DNA of 7,997 nucleotides from Chloroflexota bacterium (GTDB lineage: Bacteria > Chloroflexota > Limnocylindria > Limnocylindrales > CSP1-4), in contig JACDAV010000391.1 in assembly GCA_013695255.1 (NCBI GenBank), positions 1 through 7,997 on the forward strand, given 5' to 3'. Positions 1 through 6,862 of this stretch are shown in pieces. Numbering within the stretch: position 1 is the first letter of the stretch; the number at the start of each line of letters is the position of its first letter. The translations under genes and the position numbers were made by a program. The notes beneath the pieces were generated by a model, which had not been told where the DNA came from, searched no databases, and was given only the letters and a program-made list of their open reading frames with translations.

Positions 1-2
1 AC

Positions 3-782
3 GCGGTCGCCAGCCGCGACCCCGAGCGGCGGGACCGGTTCCGCCGAGCCGTCGAGGGCGCCCGCGGCTTCGCCGAGGCGACCGCCCTGATCGAGGAGGT
101 CGAGCTGATCGTGCTGGCCGTGCCGGACGACGCGCTCGCGCCGCTCGCCGCCAGCCTCCGGATGTACAGCGGCCAGGCGATGGTCCACACCAGCGGCGCG
201 CTCGGTGCGGAGGTGCTCGCGCCGGCGATGGCCGCCGGGACGCAGATCGGGGCGTTCCACCCGCTCGTCGCCTTCGCCGACACGGAGCGCGCGGTGGCGG
301 CGCTCCACGGCGCCGCGGTCGCGATCGAGGGCGACGATCAGCTGGCGGCGCTGCTGGCCAGGATGGCCGAGACGATCGGCGCCGTTCCCGTCCGGCTGGC
401 CCCGGGCTCGAAGACCGCCTACCACGCCGCGGCGGTGCTGGCGGCGGGCGGGCTCGTGGCCCTGCTCGATGCGATCGCGGAGCTCGGGCGAGTGGCCGGG
501 CTGGACGAGGCCGGCTCGCTCGCGATCTACGGCCCGCTGGTCGACCAGACCCTCGGCAACGCGCGAGCACTGGGGATTCGTCGTGCGCTGACCGGTCCCA
601 TCACGCGGGGCGATCGCGGCACCCTGGACGCTCACCTGGCCACGCTGCGGACCCATGCACCGGGCGTCCTGCCGCTCTACCGGGCCGCCGCCATCCGCGA
701 GATCGAGCTTGCCGAAGCCCGGGGCGCCCTGACACCGGACCGGGCCGCGGACCTCCGATCGTCCCTTGCAAGCGAAGGCTGA
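3..782 (+). CDS. DUF2520 / Rossmann-fold NAD(P)-binding protein, 5'-truncated by window edge
   Basis: The open frame enters from the left edge (first full codon at 3), so the N-terminal glycine-rich nucleotide-binding loop lies outside the window. The 259 visible residues include the end of the Rossmann domain (LIVLAVPDDAL, a beta strand with the 'VPD' turn typical of ketopantoate or pyrroline-5-carboxylate reductase-like dehydrogenases). Next comes VHTSGALGAEVLAP and then GAFHPLVAFAD, the HTSGA and HPL signatures of the DUF2520 family. The C-terminal helical domain carries SKTAYHAAAVLA and ALTGPITRGD, both typical of that family. No specific substrate is established for this family; members often neighbour pantothenate genes, but none is visible here. 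A GTG at 111 is an internal codon, not the start, because homology-like sequence (AVASRDPERR) continues upstream of it. The stop is TGA at 780-782. Confidence 0.85.
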   Translation, partial: AVASRDPERRDRFRRAVEGARGFAEATALIEEVELIVLAVPDDALAPLAASLRMYSGQAMVHTSGALGAEVLAPAMAAGTQIGAFHPLVAFADTERAVAALHGAAVAIEGDDQLAALLARMAETIGAVPVRLAPGSKTAYHAAAVLAAGGLVALLDAIAELGRVAGLDEAGSLAIYGPLVDQTLGNARALGIRRALTGPITRGDRGTLDAHLATLRTHAPGVLPLYRAAAIREIELAEARGALTPDRAADLRSSLASEG

Positions 783-793
783 GGCGCTACCAT
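766..793 (+). promoter_or_regulatory. Putative sigma70-type promoter for the nudix-gcv leader
   Basis: TTGCAA (766-771), 16 bases, then TACCAT (788-793, matching TAnnnT). It overlaps the end of the DUF2520 gene and would start transcription near 800. It is the best candidate promoter ahead of the Nudix/gcv cluster, but it is degenerate and was found by eye in GC-rich DNA. Confidence 0.35.
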
Positions 794-814
794 GGCCGGC
801 ATGGAGCACAGCAT

Positions 815-833
815 CGCCGCGAAGTACGCGGCG
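815..833 (+). repeat. Perfect 7-bp hairpin in the pre-nudix leader
   Basis: CGCCGCG (815-821) pairs perfectly with CGCGGCG (827-833) around the 5-nt loop AAGTA. There is no following T-run, so it is not an intrinsic terminator of the DUF2520 gene. Confidence 0.55.
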
Positions 834-895
834 CGTCCGGCGTCGCGGTTCGTTCCCCCGTCGTCACGCGCCCGTCAGCGGCGACTGGGTCTCCG

Positions 896-925
896 CTCGT
901 CGGACGCGTTTCGTCCGGCGACGAG
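896..925 (+). repeat. 11-bp bulged hairpin in the pre-nudix leader
   Basis: CTCGTCGGACG (896-906) pairs with CGTCC-GGC-GACGAG (912-925) around the loop CGTTT. All 11 left-arm bases pair, with a single 3-nt bulge (GGC) on the right arm. It is stable enough to be a real RNA element. No U-tract follows, so it is unlikely to be a terminator. Confidence 0.55.
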
Positions 926-1111
926 CCGGGCAGCCGAGCTGCGGACCCCGGACCGGGGGCCGCTCGTGGCACTCCGCGCCTCGTGGCGGACGATTCGCGT
1001 GGCCGCTCCTCGCCGAGCCACCTCCGGACTGCTCCGCGCGGCCGTGACCATCCAGTGGGCGCGGCCCGAACGGAGCTCGGCAACGCGTCGACCGAGCGCC
1101 GCCATGGCGCC

Positions 1112-1642
1112 GTGGCGCGGCTGAGGAACACGACCGCCACCTCCGCCGGCGGAGTCCTCGTTCGTCACCTGACCGGGGTTCCCCAGCTCGTCGTCGGGAT
1201 GCGCCGCCGGGACCGGGACGGGATGACCTGCACGCTGCCCAAGGGCACGCCGCACCCCGGTGAGACCCGCGAGGAGACGGCCTGCCGCGAGGTCCGCGAG
1301 GAGACCGGGCTGGAGGTCAGGATCACGGGCGAGCTGCCGTCCATCCGCTACACGTTCGTCCAGCGTGGCGCCCGCATCCACAAGACGGTTCATTACTTCC
1401 TGATGGTCCCGACAGGCGGGGACCTCGGCCGCCACGACCACGAGTTCGAGTCCGTCCGCTGGATCGACTTCGGCGACGCCGCCGATCTGCTGTCGTTCGA
1501 GACGGAGCGCTGGCTGGTGGGCGAGGCCGCGGCTCGCCTCGGGTTGCATGGCGCGCGCCGGGACACGCCGGCCGGCGCCGGTCGGTCGGCCATCGTGGGC
1601 GCGACCGGTGTCGTCTCGCCGTGCGACACGCCCGCCTCGTGA
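1112..1642 (+). CDS. Nudix (MutT-family) hydrolase
   Basis: About 176 aa. The complete Nudix box G-x5-E-x7-R-E-V-x-E-E-x-G-L is visible at residues 45-67 (from G-TPHPG-E to REVREETGL). The REVREE glutamates bind the Mg2+ that drives hydrolysis of nucleoside-diphosphate-linked substrates. The preceding CTLPKG is the usual 'LPKG' entry to the box, and TSAGGVLVR is the first strand of the fold. Substrate cannot be read from the sequence; related proteins hydrolyse dinucleoside polyphosphates or oxidised nucleotides. The frame is open back to a GTG at 983, but residues before TTATSAGG are low-complexity and unlike Nudix proteins, so GTG 1112 was chosen. The TGA (1640-1642) overlaps a GTG (1639) of the gcvT frame and lies 2 bases before the chosen gcvT ATG, suggesting translational coupling and cotranscription with the gcv genes. 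Confidence 0.9.
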   Translation: MARLRNTTATSAGGVLVRHLTGVPQLVVGMRRRDRDGMTCTLPKGTPHPGETREETACREVREETGLEVRITGELPSIRYTFVQRGARIHKTVHYFLMVPTGGDLGRHDHEFESVRWIDFGDAADLLSFETERWLVGEAAARLGLHGARRDTPAGAGRSAIVGATGVVSPCDTPAS

Positions 1643-1644
1643 CC

Positions 1645-2751
1645 ATGACCGAGGCCCAGCTCCACCACACGCCCCTCCTCGACCTCCACCGGGCTCTCGG
1701 CGCTCGGCTGATCGAGTTCGGGGGCTGGCTGATGCCCGTCCAGTACACCGGCATCGTCCAGGAGCACCGCGCTGTCCGCGAGCGGGTCGGGCTGTTCGAT
1801 CTGTCGCACATGGGCGAGCTCTTCGTGGAGGGACCGCAGGCCGGCGAGGCGCTCGCTGGGGCCCTCGTCACCGATCCGCCAGCGCTGCCGCTCGGCCGGG
1901 CGCACTACTCGATGATCTGCCAGCCGGACGGCGGGATCATCGACGACTTGATCGTCTACCACGTGACCGCCGAGCGATACCTGGTCGTGGCCAACGCGTC
2001 GAACGCCCAGGTCGTCAGCGACACCCTGGCCGAGCGGCTGGACGGCTTCCGGGCCGTCCTCGACGATCGGTCGCTGGCGACCGCGCTGGTCGCGGTGCAG
2101 GGGCCGCTGGCCAGGACCGTCCTCGGTCCGCTGACGGACGTCGATCTCGAGGGGCTGCGCTACTACGCGATCGCGGAGGGACAGGTCGCCGGTGTGCCGG
2201 CCCTGGTCGCCCGCACCGGCTACACGGGCGAGGACGGCTTCGAGCTGTTCGTCGAGTGGAGCCGCGCGGAGAGCGTGTGGACGGCGGTGAGCGAGGCTGG
2301 CGCCGGGGCCGGGATCGCACCCGTCGGCCTTGGCGCGCGGGACACCCTGCGCCTCGAGGCTGGCATGCCGCTCTACGGCAACGAGCTGGACCGGGACACG
2401 ACCCCCTACGATGCCGGTCTCGGGCGAGTCGTGAAGCTCGACAAGACCGGCGACTTCGTCGGTCGCGCCGCCCTCGAGCGCGTCGCCCGCGATGGCCCGG
2501 CCAGGCGTCTGGTCGGTCTGGCCGTCCGTGGTCGGGGCATTGCCCGCCACGGGCATCCGGTCCACGCGGGCGACCGGGCGACCGGCGTCGTCACCAGCGG
2601 GACCCATTCGCCCACCCTCGGCTTGCCGATCGCGATGGCCTACGTCGCGCCCGCGGACGGGGAAGCCGGTACGATCCTCGAGGTCGAGATCCGGGGCCAA
2701 CGCGTGCCCGCCGAGGTGGTCCCGCTGCCGTTCTATCGCCGGGCGCGCTAG
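1645..2751 (+). CDS. gcvT: Glycine cleavage system T-protein (aminomethyltransferase)
   Basis: 368 aa, the usual length for the family. T-protein takes the aminomethyl group from lipoyl-GcvH and, with tetrahydrofolate, makes 5,10-methylene-THF and ammonia. The N-terminus (TPLLDLHRALGAR, then GGWLMPVQYTGI) is canonical. FDLSHMGE follows at about 51-58. GGIIDDLIVYH at 96-106 supplies the conserved Asp (residue 101, equivalent to Asp96 of the Thermotoga enzyme) at the folate site. GYTGEDGFELFV and GLGARDTLRLEAGMPLYGNE form the folate-binding middle region, and a C-terminal barrel domain includes GVVTSGTHSPTLG. Start: ATG 1645 gives the family-typical N-terminus. In-frame GTG 1639 (overlapping the nudix stop) and GTG 1621 are alternatives. 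There is no clear Shine-Dalgarno, which fits coupling to the upstream gene. Confidence 0.97.
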   Translation: MTEAQLHHTPLLDLHRALGARLIEFGGWLMPVQYTGIVQEHRAVRERVGLFDLSHMGELFVEGPQAGEALAGALVTDPPALPLGRAHYSMICQPDGGIIDDLIVYHVTAERYLVVANASNAQVVSDTLAERLDGFRAVLDDRSLATALVAVQGPLARTVLGPLTDVDLEGLRYYAIAEGQVAGVPALVARTGYTGEDGFELFVEWSRAESVWTAVSEAGAGAGIAPVGLGARDTLRLEAGMPLYGNELDRDTTPYDAGLGRVVKLDKTGDFVGRAALERVARDGPARRLVGLAVRGRGIARHGHPVHAGDRATGVVTSGTHSPTLGLPIAMAYVAPADGEAGTILEVEIRGQRVPAEVVPLPFYRRAR

Positions 2752-2793
2752 TCTCGTCCGGTCCCTGCCGCCCGTCGACCAGCGCCGCCGGCC

Positions 2794-2800
2794 AAGGAGG
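2794..2800 (+). promoter_or_regulatory. Strong Shine-Dalgarno for gcvH
   Basis: AAGGAGG sits 11 bases before the gcvH ATG at 2812, near-perfectly complementary to the 16S 3' end. It is the strongest ribosome site in the cluster. gcvT has none visible and gcvPB relies on overlap, so high H-protein output relative to its partners is plausible; that last point is inference. Confidence 0.8.
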
Positions 2801-2811
2801 AGAGATCCGCG

Positions 2812-3195
2812 ATGGGGGTTCCCACGGACCTGCGGTACAGCAAGGACCACGAATGGGTCCGGGTGGACGGCGACGGGGCCACGATTGGCATCACGGAGTA
2901 CGCGGCGGCTCAGCTCGGTGACGTGGTCTTCGTGGAGCTGCCGGATCCCGGGAGCACGCTCGACCAGTTCGGGACCTTCGGGGTGGTGGAGTCGGTCAAG
3001 GCGGTCAGCGACCTCTTCGCGCCCGTCGCCGGCGAGGTCGTCGAGGTCAACGGCGAGCTGGCCGGGCGCCCGGAGCTGGTCAACGAGGAGCCGTACGGAG
3101 CCGGCTGGATGCTCCGCCTCCGGATCGCGGATGCCGCGCAGCTCGAGCAGCTGCTCGACGCGCCGGCCTACGAGCAGCTGATCAGCGAGACCTGA
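2812..3195 (+). CDS. gcvH: Glycine cleavage system H-protein (lipoyl carrier)
   Basis: 127 aa, standard length. H-protein carries the lipoyl arm that shuttles the aminomethyl intermediate from P-protein to T-protein and is reoxidised by L-protein. LRYSKDHEWVRV at 7-18 is the classic start. GITEYAAAQLGDVVFVELP at 26-44 is the first half of the barrel. GVVESVKAVSDLFAPVAGEV at 58-77 contains the lipoyl-accepting lysine (Lys63, in ESVKAVSD), and the C-terminal half holds NEEPYGAGWMLRLRI. The lipoyl ligase or transferase and L-protein needed for function must be elsewhere. It follows gcvT by 60 bp and precedes gcvPA by a single base. Confidence 0.98.
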   Translation: MGVPTDLRYSKDHEWVRVDGDGATIGITEYAAAQLGDVVFVELPDPGSTLDQFGTFGVVESVKAVSDLFAPVAGEVVEVNGELAGRPELVNEEPYGAGWMLRLRIADAAQLEQLLDAPAYEQLISET

Positions 3196-3196
3196 C

Positions 3197-4603
3197 GTGC
3201 CATACGGGCCGCACACGGCCGAGGACCGCACCCGGATGCTGCAGGCCCTCGGGATCGACTCGGTCGACCGGCTGTTCGACGACATCCCGGAGGAGCTGCG
3301 GGCGTCCGAGCTGCGCCTGCCCCCGCCCGAGTCGGAGCTCGAGCTGTCGGCCCGCCTCGCCGCGCTGGCCGGTCGCAACCGGACAGACCTCGCGACGTTC
3401 CTCGGGGCGGGCGTCTTTCGACACTGGAGCCCGCCCGTCGTCGACCAGATCCTGCTCCGCGGCGAGTGGTACACGGCGTACACGCCCTACCAGCCGGAGA
3501 TCTCGCAGGGGACGCTCCAGAGCGTGTACGAGTACCAGTCGCTCCTGGCGGAGCTGACCGCGCTGCCGGTGGTCTCCGCCTCGCACTACGACGGCGCTGC
3601 CGCCACGGCCGAAGCGGCGCTGATGACCTGTCGCCAGACCCGGCGCGCCCGGGTGCTCGTCTCGGCGGCGGTCCATCCGCACTACCGGGCGACGCTCCGC
3701 ACCTACTTCGGCGGGCGCCTGGAGGTCGACGAGCTGCCGATGCTCGCCGACGGTGACGAGACCGGGACGGTGGACCTAACCGCCCTCGAGCGCCTTTTGG
3801 CCGATCCGGATCGGCCGGTCGCCGGCGTCGTCGCGGCGCAGCCGAACTTCCTCGGGCTGATCGAGCCGATGCAGCGCATCGGGGATCTAACGCATGCCGC
3901 GGGCGCGCTGTTCGTGGCGGTCGTGGAGCCCGTCTCGCTGGCCGTGCTCGCACCGCCCGGCGCCTACGGCGCGGACATCGCAGCCGGCGAAGGGCAGCCG
4001 CTCGGGATCCCGGCCCAGTACGGCGGCCCGTACCTCGGCATCCTGGCCTCGACCGACGCGCTCGTCCGTCAGATCCCCGGCCGCCTGGTCGGCCTGACCA
4101 CGGACCTCGAGGGGCGGCGTGCGTACGTCATGACCCTTCGGGCGCGGGAGCAGGACATTCGCCGCGACCGGGCCGCCAGCAACATCTGCACGAACCAGGC
4201 GCTGCTGGCACTGGCGGCCTCCGTGTGGCTGGCGGCGATCGGCCCGCACGGCCTGCGCGACGTCGCCGCCTGGGGCGCCCAGCGGGCGGGTGAGCTCGAG
4301 GCCGCCCTGGCGGCGGTCGGTGCCCCGCGCCTCCATCGGGCGCCGTATCTCAACGAGTTCGCCGTGCGCGTACCGGACGCCCGGGCGGTCCATCGACGCC
4401 TGCTCGAGCGCGGCGTGCTGGCCGGGTTGCCGCTGGCCGATGTGCTGCCGGATCAGCCGAGCCTCGCGGAGGCGCTGCTGGTGTGCGCCACGGAGCTGAC
4501 CACGGCCGACGAGATCGCCCGCTTCGCCGCGGCGCTCGGCGCGGAGCTGGCGGCCGTCGACCAGGCGGACGAGCGAGTCCCCGTCTCGGCGAGCGCCGGC
4601 TGA
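3197..4603 (+). CDS. gcvPA: Glycine dehydrogenase (decarboxylating) subunit 1, P-protein alpha
   Basis: 468 aa, slightly longer than the usual ~445-450 because of a short non-conserved Ala/Ser-rich tail. It forms the N-terminal half of the heterotetrameric P-protein, which decarboxylates glycine with PLP and loads the aminomethyl group on GcvH. Visible signatures are GPHTAEDRTRMLQALG at the N-terminus, FLGAGVFRHWSPP, then WYTAYTPYQPEISQG and ASHYDGAAATAEAALM. QYGGPYLG and DIRRDRAASNICTNQAL follow in the C-terminal half. The PLP-lysine is not in this subunit; it is in GcvPB. The GTG start at 3197 lies one base after the gcvH stop. The stop TGA (4601-4603) shares one base with the gcvPB ATG. 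A two-gene P-protein argues against an actinobacterial host. Confidence 0.97.
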   Translation: MPYGPHTAEDRTRMLQALGIDSVDRLFDDIPEELRASELRLPPPESELELSARLAALAGRNRTDLATFLGAGVFRHWSPPVVDQILLRGEWYTAYTPYQPEISQGTLQSVYEYQSLLAELTALPVVSASHYDGAAATAEAALMTCRQTRRARVLVSAAVHPHYRATLRTYFGGRLEVDELPMLADGDETGTVDLTALERLLADPDRPVAGVVAAQPNFLGLIEPMQRIGDLTHAAGALFVAVVEPVSLAVLAPPGAYGADIAAGEGQPLGIPAQYGGPYLGILASTDALVRQIPGRLVGLTTDLEGRRAYVMTLRAREQDIRRDRAASNICTNQALLALAASVWLAAIGPHGLRDVAAWGAQRAGELEAALAAVGAPRLHRAPYLNEFAVRVPDARAVHRRLLERGVLAGLPLADVLPDQPSLAEALLVCATELTTADEIARFAAALGAELAAVDQADERVPVSASAG

Positions 4604-6102
4604 TGGGTGTCGTCGGCGAGCGGCTGCAGCCGAGCCTCTTCGAGCGCTCGCGACCGGGCCGCGGTGGGGGCAAGATCCCGCACCCGCCGGCCGGCGCCCT
4701 CGACCGGCTACCCGCCGGGGCTCGACGCGAGCAGCCGCCGGCGCTGCCGGAGCTCAACGAGCCGGAGGTTGTCCGCCACTACGTGAACCTCAGCCAGCTC
4801 AACTACGCCGTCGACACCGGCTTCTACCCGCTCGGCTCGTGCACCATGAAGTTCAACCCGAAGCTCAACGAGTGGGCGGCGAGGCTGCCCGGTTTCGCGA
4901 CGCTCCACCCGCTGGCCCCGGACGAGGTCGCGCAGGGCACGCTCGAGCTGCTCTGGGAGCTGGAGGGCGCGCTGGCCGAGATCGGCGGCATGCGGGCGGT
5001 CAGCCTGCAGCCCGCGGCCGGCGCCCAGGGCGAGCTCACCGGGATCCTGATGATCCGGGCGTACCACCGCGATCGGGGCGACACGGACCGGACGGACGTG
5101 CTGGTCCCCGACTCGTCGCACGGCACCAACCCCGCCACCGCCACGATGGCCGGGTTCCGTACGGTCACCGTCCCGTCCGCGCGGGATGGCGGCGTGGACG
5201 TCGACGCCTTCCGGGCCGCGCTCGGGCCGCGCACGGCGGCGGTCATGATCACCAACCCCTCGACGCTCGGGCTGTTCGAGAAGCGGATCGGCGAGCTGCT
5301 CGAGGCGGTCCACGAGGCGGGTGCGCTGGCCTACATGGACGGCGCCAACCTGAATGCGATCCTCGGCCGCTTCAAGCCCGGCGAGGCCGGCTTCGACGTG
5401 ATGCACTTCAACGTCCACAAGACGTTCAGCACGCCGCACGGTGGCGGTGGGCCGGGCGCGGGGCCGGTCGGGGTGGGCGAGCGCCTCGTGCCCTACCTGC
5501 CGGAGCCGCGCGTCCTTCGCGAGCCGGACGGCTCCTTCCGCCTCGAGCGCGCGGGGGAGCGGGCCACCTCGATCGGCCGGCTGCGCAGCTACGCCGGCAA
5601 CACGGGCGTCCTCGTGCGCGCGTATGCCTATATCCGCGCGCACGGCGCGTCCGGGCTGCGGGAGGTCAGCGACGACGCGGTGCTCGCGGCCAACTACCTG
5701 AAGCACCGGCTGCGCGACACCTACGAGATGCCGTACGACCGGCCCTGCAAGCACGAGTTCGTGGCCTCGGCGGCGACGATCAAGCGCCGCACGGGCGTCC
5801 GCACGCTGGATATCGCCAAGCGGCTGATCGACCACGGCTTCCACCCGCCGACGATCTACTTCCCGCTGATCGTCGAGGAGGGGATGCTGATCGAGCCGAC
5901 GGAGACGGAGTCGCTCGAGACGCTCGACGCGTTCGCCGAAGCCCTGATCGAGATCGCCGCCGAAGCGGAGCGCGACCCGGCCCTCGTCCGGGAGGCGCCC
6001 CACGCCGCGCCCGTCCGCCGCCTGGACGAGGCAACCGCCGCCCGCCAGCCGAACCTGCGGTGGCGCCCGATGGCTGGCGACACCATGCCCTGCCCGGACT
6101 GA
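4603..6102 (+). CDS. gcvPB: Glycine dehydrogenase (decarboxylating) subunit 2, P-protein beta, PLP-binding
   Basis: 499 aa, a normal length. It is the catalytic half of the split P-protein. VDTGFYPLGSCTMKFNPKLNEW is the family's N-terminal signature (one run, abbreviated here to its key GSCTMK core). SSHGTNPATA at about 171-180 contributes to the PLP pocket. YMDGANLNAILG at about 244 has the Asp of the PLP-pyridine contact. HFNVHKTFSTPHGGGGPG follows, where Lys273 forms the Schiff base with PLP and the Gly-rich loop comes after. CKHEFVASA and the C-terminal APVRRLDEATAARQPNLRW are also standard. ATG 4603 overlaps the gcvPA stop (TGATG), ensuring coupled, roughly equal synthesis of the two subunits. 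An in-frame ATG-less extension back to 4483 is only read-through of the gcvPA region and was rejected as start. No intrinsic terminator is visible after the stop. Confidence 0.98.
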   Translation: MGVVGERLQPSLFERSRPGRGGGKIPHPPAGALDRLPAGARREQPPALPELNEPEVVRHYVNLSQLNYAVDTGFYPLGSCTMKFNPKLNEWAARLPGFATLHPLAPDEVAQGTLELLWELEGALAEIGGMRAVSLQPAAGAQGELTGILMIRAYHRDRGDTDRTDVLVPDSSHGTNPATATMAGFRTVTVPSARDGGVDVDAFRAALGPRTAAVMITNPSTLGLFEKRIGELLEAVHEAGALAYMDGANLNAILGRFKPGEAGFDVMHFNVHKTFSTPHGGGGPGAGPVGVGERLVPYLPEPRVLREPDGSFRLERAGERATSIGRLRSYAGNTGVLVRAYAYIRAHGASGLREVSDDAVLAANYLKHRLRDTYEMPYDRPCKHEFVASAATIKRRTGVRTLDIAKRLIDHGFHPPTIYFPLIVEEGMLIEPTETESLETLDAFAEALIEIAAEAERDPALVREAPHAAPVRRLDEATAARQPNLRWRPMAGDTMPCPD

Positions 6103-6150
6103 ACCGGGCTCCCGTCCACGCCCACGCGATGCGGCACAGCGGGCGATCCG

Positions 6151-6178
6151 TGAACCTCGAGCCTTCGCGGGCCGTATT
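6151..6178 (+). promoter_or_regulatory. Putative ECF-sigma (autoregulatory) promoter
   Basis: TGAACC (6151-6156), exactly 16 bases, then CGTATT (6173-6178). Many ECF sigma factors recognise an AAC-type -35 and a CGT-type -10 with 16-17 bp spacing (for example TGAAAC-N16-CGTA for Bacillus sigmaW). It lies 43 bases upstream of the preferred sigma start, in the only gap of the right half with room for a promoter, so autoregulation is the natural reading. Start of transcription would be near 6184. Confidence 0.55.
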
Positions 6179-6189
6179 GGTAGATACGG
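6172..6189. repeat. Perfect inverted repeat at the ECF promoter -10
   Basis: CCGTAT (6172-6177) and ATACGG (6184-6189) are perfect reverse complements around TGGTAG. It covers the predicted -10 and start site. It could be an operator or a start-site hairpin; no T-tract makes a terminator unlikely. Confidence 0.5.
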
Positions 6190-6220
6190 GGCAACGCACG
6201 TCTGTTTGCGCGGCCCGGGC

Positions 6221-6862
6221 GTGCCCAACGATGCGGAGCCTGACACGGCCGACCTGACACGTTTCACCGACGCCCAGCTGATCCGCCGGATGCAGGCGGA
6301 CGACCTGGATGCCTTCGAGGTGTTCTTCGCCCGTCACCGGACGCTGGTCTACCGGACGGCCTACGGGCTAACCGGCGACCGGCATGCAGCCGAGGAGGTC
6401 CTCCAGGACACGTTCGCGCGCGCCTACCGCCACCGGCGGACCCTGATGACCGAGGTCTCGCCCGTCCCCTGGCTCCACCGCGTCGCCCTGAACCTGTGCT
6501 ACTCGCGGTTCGACCGCCGGCGGCTCAAGGCGGAGCCGATCGACGAGAGCAACGTGGCCGGGCTTCGCGACGGTGCGATCGAGCCCCATGCCCGCGCCGA
6601 GCAGCTGGAGCTGCGCCGGATCATCCGCGATGGCATCGCGGCATTGCCGCCCAAGCACCGCAGCGTCGTCGTCCTCTACTACCTCCACGGTCTGTCGCTG
6701 CAGGAGACCGCGTCGTTCCTCGACGTCCGCCTGGGGACGGTCAAGTCCCGGCTGCACTACGCGCTCCGGAGCCTGCGCGGTCACCTCGAGGGCGACCGCC
6801 GCTTCGGCCGTGCCTACGGACAGCGCGGTGGCGACAAGGAGCCGGAGGGCGAGATCGCATGA
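6221..6862 (+). CDS. ECF-family RNA polymerase sigma factor
   Basis: 213 aa from GTG 6221. Region 2 spans about 28-95: AFEVFFARHRTLVYRTAYGL, then the HAAEEVLQDTFARAYRHR core that contacts the RNA polymerase clamp and -10 DNA. A variable linker (about 100-130) lacks region 3, as expected for ECF factors. Region 4 is at about 132-190: LPPKHRSVVVLYYLHGLS, then LQETASFLDVRLGTVKSRLH, the helix-turn-helix that reads the -35. The frame extends to TTG 6206; GTG 6221 is preferred but the start is uncertain because no Shine-Dalgarno is seen. It overlaps the next gene by 4 bases (ATGA), the classic sigma/anti-sigma coupling. The regulon is unknown. The nearest candidate promoter of ECF type is its own. 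Confidence 0.93.
   Translation: MPNDAEPDTADLTRFTDAQLIRRMQADDLDAFEVFFARHRTLVYRTAYGLTGDRHAAEEVLQDTFARAYRHRRTLMTEVSPVPWLHRVALNLCYSRFDRRRLKAEPIDESNVAGLRDGAIEPHARAEQLELRRIIRDGIAALPPKHRSVVVLYYLHGLSLQETASFLDVRLGTVKSRLHYALRSLRGHLEGDRRFGRAYGQRGGDKEPEGEIA

Larger units (their letters stand above)
783..1111 (+). other. 329-bp gene-poor region with strong hairpins
   Basis: No convincing protein is encoded here. Open frames exist (for example 792-1124), but they are Arg/Ser/Pro/Ala-rich and show no domain-like pattern. The stretch holds a 7-bp perfect hairpin (815-833), a long bulged hairpin (896-925) and a 6-bp hairpin (1075-1080 with 1092-1097). With the upstream promoter candidate it could be a structured 5' leader of the Nudix/gcv transcript or a small non-coding RNA. 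No known riboswitch signature was recognised: there is no GGAGAG-type core of a glycine riboswitch and no intact T-box sequence. Confidence 0.4.

Noticed and set aside
966..978. T-box-like sequence (TGGCAC-TC-CGCG)
   Set aside because: The invariant T-box sequence TGGNACCGCG is interrupted by two bases, no stem-I signature or terminator is seen, and the downstream gene is not an aminoacyl-tRNA synthetase or amino-acid gene.
783..1111. Glycine riboswitch upstream of the gcv cluster
   Set aside because: Looked for because of the gcv genes. The conserved GGAGAG and AAGGAC-type core elements were not found by eye; a covariance-model search would settle it.
792..1124. A 110-codon + strand frame in the pre-nudix gap
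   Set aside because: Arg/Ala/Ser-rich, no recognisable motif, no Shine-Dalgarno, and it overlaps the promoter -10 candidate. It looks like non-coding GC-rich DNA, though a small unknown protein cannot be fully excluded.
1393..3483. A 696-codon open frame on the minus strand
   Set aside because: It lies antisense to nudix, gcvT, gcvH and gcvPA, all strongly recognisable. Long antisense frames arise in high-GC genomes from codon bias; its translation is Arg/Asp/Gly/His-rich without domain signatures.
6103..6150. Intrinsic terminator after gcvPB
   Set aside because: Only a 4-bp CGGG/CCCG stem with a 2-base loop near the stop and no T-run; insufficient for a terminator call.
4708..6267. A 519-codon minus-strand frame and a 472-codon alternative + frame (4839-6257)
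   Set aside because: Both are shadows of gcvPB, whose reading frame carries every expected P-protein motif; the shadows show only low-complexity sequence.
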